Virus record (IMG/VR): IMGVR_UViG_3300031825_000064 | Location: 1-24,838 of that record | Origin: a virus | Reading direction: 5' to 3' (one strand) | DNA length: 24,838 bases | Shown: positions 7,116-13,596 of the stretch, piece by piece | How positions within the stretch are numbered: the first letter of the stretch is position 1 | How the letters are laid out: every line of letters begins with the position of its first letter | Notes under the pieces: model-generated | Databases searched by the model: none | Told to the model about the DNA's origin: nothing | What the model saw: only the letters and a program-made list of their open reading frames with translations | Program-made: the position numbers and the translations under genes

Positions 7116-7680
7116 TGTGAAACTGATCACGATAGAATCTGCGAAACTGCAGGGGGTCAATGGACGTCTGCGTAAGGTTCCTGAAGAATTGTCGCGCATC
7201 GCCACGCGTGAATTCAGGACGTTTGGGCGTGGCATGGTGGAGGAGTTGAAGCGCGAGGCGCCGTTCGTATCCGGCGAGACAGCGAACTCCATTCGCTTTG
7301 CCGTGCGCAATGCCGACACGCGCAATGTGCGCCTGGAAATCACAGCCGGCAACAAGAACCGCCCGCCGGTCATCATCAACACGATCCTGAACGGTTCCAG
7401 GCCGCATACCATCACGGCGAAGCGGCCCTGGCTGCCCACCAAACACGGCCTGATCCCTATGCTGCTCTTCCGCCGCTCTGCGGGAAACGGTGCGCCATCT
7501 GCGCCGGTAGGCAGCCGTGGCGCCGCCGGCGAGTGGGTGATGACGAAATCTGTGCGGCACCCGGGCACCAAGCCCAACGATTTCTTCAACCGGGCGCTCA
7601 ATACGATGCAGCCGACGCTGGACAATATGCTGACGCGCATCGGGAAGTTAGTGATCGAGACATTCCAGACGAAACAGTAG
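7105..7680 (+). CDS. HK97 gp10-like head-tail connector/neck protein
   Basis: This 191-residue protein resembles the HK97 gp10 family (phage neck/tail-completion proteins): an N-terminal helix region, then LKREAPFVSGETANSIRFAV, and PGTKPNDFFNRAL near the C-terminus, the usual family ending. The ATG at 7105 has a GGAGGTGA Shine-Dalgarno and overlaps the portal gene by 11 nt. Such genes usually follow the capsid gene; here it sits between portal and protease-capsid. It is followed directly by a strong promoter-like sequence. Confidence 0.75.
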   Translation: MASSVKLITIESAKLQGVNGRLRKVPEELSRIATREFRTFGRGMVEELKREAPFVSGETANSIRFAVRNADTRNVRLEITAGNKNRPPVIINTILNGSRPHTITAKRPWLPTKHGLIPMLLFRRSAGNGAPSAPVGSRGAAGEWVMTKSVRHPGTKPNDFFNRALNTMQPTLDNMLTRIGKLVIETFQTKQ

Positions 7681-7682
7681 GA

Positions 7683-7711
7683 TTGACAATCCGGCGCATC
7701 CGTTCTAGTAT
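7683..7711 (+). promoter_or_regulatory. Strong sigma70-like promoter before protease-capsid gene
   Basis: TTGACA (7683-7688) is a perfect -35 box, followed by exactly 17 bp and TAGTAT (7706-7711), 5 of 6 matches to the -10 box. It begins two bases after the connector stop codon. Transcription would start near 7718, at the first base of the sequence block shared with 438-512. A dedicated promoter for the capsid fits the high capsid copy number. Confidence 0.7.
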
Positions 7712-7718
7712 TTGTCTG

Positions 7719-7794
7719 TAACCGAATATCCGGTCGAACTCAGTCTCACGAGCGGCCGCTCTCTGATTTAGAGAGTGGCCGCTTTTTTATTGTC
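7719..7794 (+). ncRNA. Structured leader/short RNA element, copy 2, with hairpin and U-tract
   Basis: This is the second copy of the element at 438-512. ACCG (7721-7724) pairs with CGGT (7731-7734) around the same AATATC loop. A 13-bp stem (7752-7764 with 7770-7782) contains one G-U pair and has loop GATTT, the reverse complement of copy 1's loop AAATC. TTTTTT follows, and the capsid-gene ATG lies only a few bases later at 7795. Any capsid mRNA must therefore carry this hairpin in its leader, so simple termination cannot be its only role. Attenuation or mRNA stabilisation are possible. Confidence 0.7.
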
Positions 7795-9609
7795 ATGGAC
7801 ACGCCAGTAACCGAAACCGATCCGCAACTCGATACCATCTCCGTCAAGGCCGCCGGCGATACCACGCTGGATGTGCTGGGCGCACCGTATGGGATGGATA
7901 AGCGCGGCCAGGAGTTCACCCCCCAGACGGATTTCGGAGACCTGCCCATCATCCCGGTGATCTATTACCACGGCTGGGGCGTAGATGACGGCGAACGCAT
8001 TGGCTGGGCCTACAAGGCGCAGCGTGATAACGCCGGCCAGTGGTATCGCGCCGAACTGGATCCGGCTAACCCGCGCACCCAGAAGCTGATTGCCGATGCC
8101 CGCGCCGGAAAAGTTCGGGCGTCCAGTGATGCGATTTCGCACCTGGTGCGGCCTGCTGAGGCACTCAAAGGTCTGGGCGGCAAGATCGCTCGCTGGGTGA
8201 TCGGCGCACTGTCACTGATGGATAGCGCCACGTATGAGCACGCCATTAACCCGCGCGCCATCGCGCTGCCGGCGGTGCGCGCATATTACGAGCAGTTGTT
8301 TAACGGTTTGAACGAAGAGACTTCGGGCGAGGCAGAGGCCGTCAAAGCCGGGGCCGTGTTTGCGAGGCGCAACCGCGACCGTATCCAGCAGATGAAGGCC
8401 ATGCTTGACGAACTGTTATCGGAGTTCCCCGTAGATGAAGCAAATTCTAATGACCCTGCCACGCAGGGAGGAACGAAAGCAATGGAACCGAATACTACGC
8501 CCGAAGTCACGCCGCCGGCGGTAACACCCCCGGTAACTCCCCCGCCCGCTGCGCCGGTGGATATCCACGCACAGGTCGAAGCGGCTGTGAAAGCTGAGTT
8601 GGATAAGCGCCTGGTCGAGTTGAATCGTCCAAAGTTCGGCGCGCCGGCCGCCAAGGCCGACATGAGCGTTGACGAGTTGGCCGTGAAAGCCTTCAGCCAG
8701 TACCTGCGCACCGGCAAGGACGACCTTTACGAAGAATGGGCCGTCAAGGCCGCGCTCAACGAGGGCACGACCTCGCAGGGCGGCTACCTGGTGCCCACCA
8801 AGTACAGCAATGAGCTGGTGAAGCCGCTCACGCTGGGCAGCATCCTGCGCGCGGCCGGGGCCCGGGTGATCCCCGTGGACGGCACGAACAGCTTCAAGGT
8901 GCCAACCCTCACGAATAGCACCAAGGCGATTCTCACCGCCGAGGCGACCAACTATAACGAGGTGGAACCCACCGTCGGGGAAGTCACTGTGACGCCATGG
9001 AAGTACACCAAACTGGTGAAGACGTCCGAGGAACTGCTGGCTGATAGCCGCATACCGGTTGAAGCGATGGTGACGGATGATGCGGCTAACGCGTTTGTAT
9101 TGGCCGAGAACGACGCCTTCACCGTCGGCGCCGGCACGACCGCGCCGCAAGGCATCACCGTGGGCGCCACGCAGGGCGTGACCGCCGCCGGCACCAGTGC
9201 GATCACCGCCGAGGAAATCATCGACCTGTACCACGCCGTCCCGCAACAGTACCGCGACCGTGCGACGTGGTTGATGAAGGACTCCACGCTGAAGCTGATC
9301 CGCAAATTACGCGAAAACGGTACGACCGGCGCGTTCCTGTGGCAGCCCGCCATCTCCGCCGGGCAACCCGAGACGATCCTGGGACGACCCGTGTACACCT
9401 GCCCGGACATGCCGGCTGCGACGACCGGCAATGCCGCCATCGTGTTCGGTGATCTGACGTACTACTGGATCTTCGATTTCGGCCAGCCGTTCGTCCAGCG
9501 CCTGAACGAGCTGTACGCGGCCACCGGCCAGATCGGTATCCGTTGGTTCCGGCGTTTCGATGCGCACGTCATGCTGGCCACCGCCATCCAGAAGCTGGTG
9601 ATGGCGTAA
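7795..9609 (+). CDS. Prohead protease-major capsid fusion (HK97 fold)
   Basis: This 604-residue protein joins two head proteins. Residues about 15-175 resemble the HK97 prohead protease: VLGAPYGMDKRGQEF, H59 in YYHGW, S110/S111 in VRASSDAIS, and VIGALSLMDSATYEHA. A Pro/Thr-rich linker lies at about 230-256, followed by a charged delta-like helix. Residues about 285-604 are an HK97-type capsid: EGTTSQGGYLVPTKYSNELV, LTAEATNYNEVEPT, TWLMKDSTLKLIRKLRE, GRPVYTCPDMP, and a C-terminal FRRFDAHVML. The ATG at 7795 has no Shine-Dalgarno but includes the whole protease fold. An internal in-frame ATG at 8482 may make capsid alone. Confidence 0.85.
   Translation: MDTPVTETDPQLDTISVKAAGDTTLDVLGAPYGMDKRGQEFTPQTDFGDLPIIPVIYYHGWGVDDGERIGWAYKAQRDNAGQWYRAELDPANPRTQKLIADARAGKVRASSDAISHLVRPAEALKGLGGKIARWVIGALSLMDSATYEHAINPRAIALPAVRAYYEQLFNGLNEETSGEAEAVKAGAVFARRNRDRIQQMKAMLDELLSEFPVDEANSNDPATQGGTKAMEPNTTPEVTPPAVTPPVTPPPAAPVDIHAQVEAAVKAELDKRLVELNRPKFGAPAAKADMSVDELAVKAFSQYLRTGKDDLYEEWAVKAALNEGTTSQGGYLVPTKYSNELVKPLTLGSILRAAGARVIPVDGTNSFKVPTLTNSTKAILTAEATNYNEVEPTVGEVTVTPWKYTKLVKTSEELLADSRIPVEAMVTDDAANAFVLAENDAFTVGAGTTAPQGITVGATQGVTAAGTSAITAEEIIDLYHAVPQQYRDRATWLMKDSTLKLIRKLRENGTTGAFLWQPAISAGQPETILGRPVYTCPDMPAATTGNAAIVFGDLTYYWIFDFGQPFVQRLNELYAATGQIGIRWFRRFDAHVMLATAIQKLVMA
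8482..9609 (+). CDS. Nested major capsid protein from probable internal start
   Basis: Inside the protease-capsid frame, GGAGG at 8467-8471 precedes an in-frame ATG at 8482. This is a better ribosome site than the one at the gene's outer start. The product would be 375 residues, beginning MEPNTTPEV at the linker between protease and capsid parts, which is the natural place to separate them. It would allow many capsid subunits per protease fusion, as in other phages with nested head genes. The 10-nt spacing is slightly long. Internal initiation is inferred from sequence only. Confidence 0.5.
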   Translation: MEPNTTPEVTPPAVTPPVTPPPAAPVDIHAQVEAAVKAELDKRLVELNRPKFGAPAAKADMSVDELAVKAFSQYLRTGKDDLYEEWAVKAALNEGTTSQGGYLVPTKYSNELVKPLTLGSILRAAGARVIPVDGTNSFKVPTLTNSTKAILTAEATNYNEVEPTVGEVTVTPWKYTKLVKTSEELLADSRIPVEAMVTDDAANAFVLAENDAFTVGAGTTAPQGITVGATQGVTAAGTSAITAEEIIDLYHAVPQQYRDRATWLMKDSTLKLIRKLRENGTTGAFLWQPAISAGQPETILGRPVYTCPDMPAATTGNAAIVFGDLTYYWIFDFGQPFVQRLNELYAATGQIGIRWFRRFDAHVMLATAIQKLVMA

Positions 9610-9626
9610 GTTTTTGGGGGTGATTG

Positions 9627-10208
9627 ATGGCTTACGTCACAACCGCAGACCTGAAGGCATGGTTGGATATCGGCTCAACCGCCGATGATGTGCTGCTGCT
9701 GGCATGCATTCAGACTGCGCAGGGGTATTTCGAGTCGCAGACCGGGCGCGTGTTCGAGATGAGCACGGCCAGCACGCACGCCTTTGACGCAGTACGTGAC
9801 GTAAGCCCTGACAATCTGACGCTCTACCTGGATGCTGACCTGGCCGAGATCAGCACGGCCACGAATGGTGACGGGGCGGTCGTCGCCTCCACTGAGTTTG
9901 TCACTGCGCCGCGCAATGCCGGCCCCTACTTTGCAATCACGCTCAAGCGCTCTACCGGCAAGACGTGGACCTATGTCACGGACCCGGAAGGTGCGATAGA
10001 GATCGCAGGCAAATGGGCGTTCAGCGTGACGCCGGCGCCGGAAATCGTGCATGCCGTGAAGATCATCGCCGCACAGTTGTACCAGCAGCGCGCGAACGCC
10101 AGTGACGCGGACAAAATCGTGAGCGCCGATGGGGTGGTGATCGTGCCGTCGTCCATTCCCAAAGTTGCAGCGGATGTCATCCGTAAGTATCAGAGGAAGA
10201 CATTCTAG
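9627..10208 (+). CDS. Head-tail connector/head completion protein (gp6-like)
   Basis: This 193-residue protein has the pattern of HK97 gp6/SPP1 gp15-type adaptors: VTTADLKAWLDIGSTADD, LLACIQTAQGYFESQTGRVF, and a C-terminal AADVIRKYQRKTF. Members form a ring below the portal at the neck. The ATG at 9627 is preferred over the adjacent TTG at 9624 because GGGGGTG at 9616-9622 then has normal spacing. It follows the capsid gene by 17 nt and precedes the accessory cassette. Confidence 0.75.
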   Translation: MAYVTTADLKAWLDIGSTADDVLLLACIQTAQGYFESQTGRVFEMSTASTHAFDAVRDVSPDNLTLYLDADLAEISTATNGDGAVVASTEFVTAPRNAGPYFAITLKRSTGKTWTYVTDPEGAIEIAGKWAFSVTPAPEIVHAVKIIAAQLYQQRANASDADKIVSADGVVIVPSSIPKVAADVIRKYQRKTF

Positions 10209-10216
10209 AGGTAGAT

Positions 10217-10495
10217 ATGCCGAAATTCAGGAAACGCCCAGTAGTGATCGAGGCCGAACAGTTTGATGGAACAGTGGCATGCGCAATCAGGATTGAGGCG
10301 TGGGCTAATGATGGGCGCGTAGGACACATATTTGCTGACAGGGATACAAGCGAACGCGCCATCATGCTCATTGCTACCCTTGAGGGAAATATGGAGGGGC
10401 GGCCACAGGACTGGATCATCAAGGGCGTGAATGGTGAGTTCTATCCGTGCAAGGCAGATATTTTCGAGAAGACATACGAGGCTGTGGCTGAATGA
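10217..10495 (+). CDS. Small conserved phage protein of unknown function
   Basis: This 92-residue protein begins KFRKRPVVIEAEQFDG and ends DWIIKGVNGEFYPCKADIFEKTYE, a pattern I recognise from many phage hypothetical proteins. The biochemical role of that group is unknown to me. It is soluble, with no membrane segment. It starts behind AGAGGT, 8 nt after the connector gene, and its TGA overlaps the next gene's ATG (ATGA). It opens the accessory cassette that separates head from tail genes. Confidence 0.7.
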   Translation: MPKFRKRPVVIEAEQFDGTVACAIRIEAWANDGRVGHIFADRDTSERAIMLIATLEGNMEGRPQDWIIKGVNGEFYPCKADIFEKTYEAVAE

Positions 10496-11205
10496 ACACA
10501 CGTCTGAATCCGACCGTCAATGGATTGCCACATCTGGGACACGCCTATCTGGCGCTGGTGAACCAACACGAGGCACATTCAACCGGCGGAACATTTGATC
10601 TGCGGTTCGATGACTACCAGGGGCGCTGGTTGAAAGATGTCGGCGAAGCGAAGATGCGCGAATACGCGGCGGGGTGGTTGGAGGATTTTGAGTGGCTGGG
10701 CATCAAGGCGGACCGCGTGATCTATGAATCGGAGATTCATGATTACGTTGAAAGCCGCGTTGGGCTGGCGTTCCCTGGCCTAAAAGACCCATACGAGGTG
10801 GCCGGAACGCCCGTTCTCATCCGCGAGGATTCACCTCAGTATCCATACGTGCCATATCTCACGGCAACGATTGCCTTTATGGACCACATGGAGGGAATTG
10901 ACACGCTAATCTGTGGCGACGAGCTACTGAGTCGGTACGCGTTGTACTGCTGGATGAGCGAAAAGATGGGACTGCCGATTATGAAGCATGTCTTCATGCC
11001 CCGGTTACGCGGCAATGGTGAACTGGATACGGTGAGCAAGACAGCGGGGACGTACAAGATTCGGACGTTCCGTAAGCGTGGTTATTCGCCTGAAATGGTT
11101 CGCACAATGTTGGCCTATGCCTGTTTGAAAGACCCGCACGGCCAATGGGCGGTAAGCAACATTAGGCCACAGCCGAGATTAGTGGGGACAGAGGGCGCAT
11201 GTTAA
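10492..11205 (+). CDS. Stand-alone glutamyl-tRNA synthetase-like catalytic domain
   Basis: This 237-residue protein matches the class I GluRS/GlnRS catalytic core. TRLNPTVNGLPHLGH carries the HIGH signature (H14-L-G-H17). GGTFDLRFDD parallels the FxLRIEDTD segment, YLTATIAFMDHMEGIDTLICGDELL the amino-acid site region, and VSKTAG (V181-T184) the KMSKS loop, followed by RKRGYSPEMVRTML. It ends there: no anticodon-binding domain and no CxC zinc motif of the Glu-Q-tRNA(Asp) synthetases (about 300 aa). It may activate an amino acid for a tRNA or for another acceptor. ATP-binding motifs look intact; substrate and acceptor are unknown. The 4-bp overlap with the previous gene implies coupled translation. 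Confidence 0.75.
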   Translation: MNTRLNPTVNGLPHLGHAYLALVNQHEAHSTGGTFDLRFDDYQGRWLKDVGEAKMREYAAGWLEDFEWLGIKADRVIYESEIHDYVESRVGLAFPGLKDPYEVAGTPVLIREDSPQYPYVPYLTATIAFMDHMEGIDTLICGDELLSRYALYCWMSEKMGLPIMKHVFMPRLRGNGELDTVSKTAGTYKIRTFRKRGYSPEMVRTMLAYACLKDPHGQWAVSNIRPQPRLVGTEGAC

Positions 11206-11414
11206 TCCAAATCGCAAAGCAGCTTGAGGTCTTCCACGGACATCCCGTAATACCATGCCTCATGTTCAAGCGTAGTTTTCCCTTGCTTCAGATAGAAGAG
11301 GATTGTTTCAATATCAGTTTTGTGTGGTCCGGCGACGCCAACGTAAACGTCGGCTTTCGTCCTCTTCTTCTTGCCTTCCTGCGTTTGGTTGGTTTGTTCA
11401 GTTTTCTCTTCCAT
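11202..11414 (-). CDS. Small reverse-strand protein (70 aa), unknown
   Basis: This is the only likely reverse-strand gene inside the structural block. The product starts MEEKTEQTNQTQEGKKKRTK, then KTDIETILFYLKQGKTTLEHEAWYYGMSVEDLKLL, a charged tail followed by what could be a small helical, DNA- or protein-binding unit. Its composition looks more protein-like than the competing plus frame (11199-11456), and the stretch is visibly more AT-rich than its neighbours. Its stop overlaps the stop of the synthetase-like gene (TTAA). A TATAAT lies just upstream on its own strand, near 11419-11424. These are marks of a separately acquired gene (moron). Function unknown. Confidence 0.5.
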   Translation of the reverse strand: MEEKTEQTNQTQEGKKKRTKADVYVGVAGPHKTDIETILFYLKQGKTTLEHEAWYYGMSVEDLKLLCDLD

Positions 11415-11439
11415 GAGTTCATTATAAGGCGGTGGTTCG

Positions 11440-12495
11440 ATGAGCTTCCTGCATGACGACGAATACAACATCATCATGGATATCCCGGCCACCGGCCCGA
11501 ACCCCAACGCACCGGACCAGATTGCGCGCGCCATTCCCCTGGATGACCTGAAGCGCCTGCGCGATGCCGGCGCGCAAACCGTGCTGGAATTTGTCTCATG
11601 GCGTAGGGTCGAGCCACAGGCTGGCGTGTACGACTGGTCGTTCAGCGACGAGCAGGTGTCGCGTTGTATGGCTGCCGGCATGAAGGTGTTGATCATGGCG
11701 CCCAATGACGTGCCGGCGTACTTCCCGGATGACTGGTATGTGAAGGCCTGCGACGGCACGGTGATGCGCGAGCGCCACTCAGCGAACCTGGTGCAGTCCT
11801 GGTCATGTCTGTCGCCGTGGAATGTTGATGCGCAGTTGCGCCAGAACGATTTTATTGAGCGGTTGTGTGAGCGCTACAACGGCAATGATTCGCTATGCAT
11901 CTTCTCCCATAGCCAGGAGGGCGAATCGCTGCTTCCGCCGGCGGCATACGCGATGTTTGATGACCATGCAATCGCCTCGTATCGCAAATACGCGGGCGAC
12001 AAAATGGCGCTCCCAAATCCCAAGGCATTCGCAACGCAGCGTTGGCTCTATGAGTCACTCCTGCCGGTCGTGGTTACGCAGCAGACGATCTATTGCCGGA
12101 TGCACCCGGCACATGAGTGTTGGCTGAGTCTGCACCCCGTGTACACCAGCTGGCCGGGCAGTGGAGTGCATGACATCTACAGCTATTTCGCGGAAGTGAT
12201 GGACATGATTCAGCCAAGGACACTGAACTGGTTGATCTTCAGCTGGTTCTCATCTGACTTCCAGCAGCGCTTTGGGGCGATGGCGCAGGCGATCCGCAGG
12301 ATGGGCGTCAACATCATTACAGGTTCCGAGTGGTCACAAGGGCTGATCGATAACACGCCCAAGGCAATTCAGAGCGGTTTCCGCGCTTTATTGACGGCGC
12401 CTCTACATCCGTACCTGGCAAAAGAAGCGGTTGAGCCGTGGGAGTTTGATGCTTTCCGCGCCAGCCATCAGCAGTTTATGGAGGCAAACGCTTGA
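11440..12495 (+). CDS. TIM-barrel glycoside hydrolase-like protein
   Basis: This 351-residue protein has the layout of clan GH-A-like beta/alpha barrels. The hallmark is AGAQTVLEFVSWRRVEPQAGVYDWSF (about 46-72), the second-strand signature, followed by GMKVLIMAPNDVPAYFPDDW. Candidate catalytic acids are E160/E162 in HSQEGES and E297 in ITGSEWSQGL, at positions fitting strands 4 and 7. There is no signal peptide or membrane segment. The ATG at 11440 has only a weak GGTGG Shine-Dalgarno. Its stop overlaps the next start by 4 nt, so it is probably coupled to the glycosyltransferase gene. Substrate unknown; a capsule, host glycan or virion glycan are options. Confidence 0.55.
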   Translation: MSFLHDDEYNIIMDIPATGPNPNAPDQIARAIPLDDLKRLRDAGAQTVLEFVSWRRVEPQAGVYDWSFSDEQVSRCMAAGMKVLIMAPNDVPAYFPDDWYVKACDGTVMRERHSANLVQSWSCLSPWNVDAQLRQNDFIERLCERYNGNDSLCIFSHSQEGESLLPPAAYAMFDDHAIASYRKYAGDKMALPNPKAFATQRWLYESLLPVVVTQQTIYCRMHPAHECWLSLHPVYTSWPGSGVHDIYSYFAEVMDMIQPRTLNWLIFSWFSSDFQQRFGAMAQAIRRMGVNIITGSEWSQGLIDNTPKAIQSGFRALLTAPLHPYLAKEAVEPWEFDAFRASHQQFMEANA

Positions 12496-13253
12496 GCATT
12501 TACTGGGCGATGCTGCTGGAGCGCAGCGTTGATAACGAGGTGGTCGCGAATGTGATGGATATCGCCGGCGTGTGCGCGGTGGCCGGGTACATTCGCATTC
12601 CGATGTCCTATACCCGCACCGACCAGGCGCGCAACAACATCGTCGATGTGTTTCTGAAGCACTCCAGGGGCGACGATGACGTGCTGGTGATGCTGGATAA
12701 CGACCACATGATGCCGCGTGACGTGGTCGTGCGCCTGGCCAGCCAGGTAGATGCTACGCACGAGATTGTTGGTGCCCTGGCGTTCCGGCGCAGCCTGCCG
12801 CATGACCCGTGCTTCTTTATCCGCTCGCCGGATGGCAATGGGTTTGACGTGACGACCCACTTCACCAACGGCCTGATGCAGTGCATGTGTGTCGGAACCG
12901 GCGCTATCGCGATTCGCAAGAGCGCATTGCTGAAGCTCCAGGTGGCCGGCACGAAGCGGCTGTTCTTCCGCTACAGCTACAACGAAGCGAGCGAGGTCCA
13001 GCGCAGTGAGGATTTCGAGTTCGGCGTGCTGTGTGAGAAAGCCGGCATCCCGCACTGGGTGGACACGTCGTTCTATATCCCGCACCAGACGCGCAAGTAC
13101 GTGGGGCCGGAGGATTTCTACGCGGTCCTGAAGGAGGCGAACGATGAGCCAGATAAAACAAACGCTCGCTACGCTCGCATCGGCCTCCGTTTTAGCCGGG
13201 ACGATTCCGGTGACGGGGCTAGCGCTCAGCACGTTGAAGCAGTCAACGCATAG
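12492..13253 (+). CDS. GT-A (family 2-like) glycosyltransferase
   Basis: This 253-residue protein shows GT-A features: VLVMLDNDHMMP with D69-N-D71 as the DxD metal/nucleotide-sugar site, VGTGAIAIRKSAL, and QRSEDFEFGVLCEKAG (E173/D174) as the acceptor/catalytic-base region, ending near a conserved IPHQ. It should transfer a sugar from a nucleotide-sugar donor. It begins with TTG, supported by GGAGG at 12480-12484 at 7-nt spacing and by the TTGA overlap with the glycosidase-like gene. Its last 110 nt run through the start of the tail gene in another frame, so the final 36 residues may be a non-conserved extension. Confidence 0.7.
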   Translation: MSIYWAMLLERSVDNEVVANVMDIAGVCAVAGYIRIPMSYTRTDQARNNIVDVFLKHSRGDDDVLVMLDNDHMMPRDVVVRLASQVDATHEIVGALAFRRSLPHDPCFFIRSPDGNGFDVTTHFTNGLMQCMCVGTGAIAIRKSALLKLQVAGTKRLFFRYSYNEASEVQRSEDFEFGVLCEKAGIPHWVDTSFYIPHQTRKYVGPEDFYAVLKEANDEPDKTNARYARIGLRFSRDDSGDGASAQHVEAVNA

Positions 13254-13596
13254 CGCCGATCTGCCGGTGCGGGTTCTGTCGCTGATCCACAAGGGCGATG
13301 CGACCGCGAAAGGCAGCACGTTTGGCGCAACTTCGGCGATGACCGTGCGCTGGACGGTACATGACCTGCTGTTGTGGAAGGCGGTAGGGCAGGGCGAGGG
13401 CCTAGCGGAATACGAGCCTGATCTGGCCGATTACATGGTTGGGTACGTGGACTGGCTGCGCACAAACAGGATACAAGGCAACAAGATGACAGTTGAGCTG
13501 GTGAGTATGACGCCGGGGGTGTTTGAGTGGCCCGCCGGCGGGGGTAATCAATACTACGGAGTAGATGCGGTTTTAACCGTGAATGAGGTGATTTGA
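13144..13596 (+). CDS. Tail completion/terminator-like protein
   Basis: This 150-residue protein has the size and position of siphovirus tail terminators, which cap the tail tube and bind the neck. Features are LPVRVLSLIHKGDATAKGST, a central WTVHDLLLW helix, and a C-terminal YYGVDAVLTVNEV strand pattern. The assignment rests mostly on place (directly before the tail tube gene) and shape. The ATG at 13144 is well supported by AAGGAGG at 13131-13137, although it lies 110 nt inside the glycosyltransferase frame. It ends one base before the tube gene ATG. Confidence 0.6.
   Translation: MSQIKQTLATLASASVLAGTIPVTGLALSTLKQSTHSADLPVRVLSLIHKGDATAKGSTFGATSAMTVRWTVHDLLLWKAVGQGEGLAEYEPDLADYMVGYVDWLRTNRIQGNKMTVELVSMTPGVFEWPAGGGNQYYGVDAVLTVNEVI

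Noticed and set aside
6921-7640. Reverse-strand open frame (239 codons) over the portal end and connector
   Set aside because: Antisense shadow of two supported genes with strong Shine-Dalgarno signals.
8416-9246. Long reverse-strand open frame (276 codons) opposite the protease-capsid gene
   Set aside because: Low-complexity Gly/Arg/His-rich composition typical of the antisense of a GC-rich gene; the plus frame is a clear capsid.
11199-11456. Plus-strand 85-residue frame after the synthetase-like gene
   Set aside because: Its ATG overlaps the previous stop, but the product is a hydrophobic, Phe/Leu-rich sequence like the antisense of the charged reverse-strand protein at 11202-11414, which looks more genuine.
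12468-13319. Long reverse-strand open frame (283 codons) opposite the glycosyltransferase
   Set aside because: It mirrors a well-supported GT-A gene, and has no ribosome site or recognisable domain.
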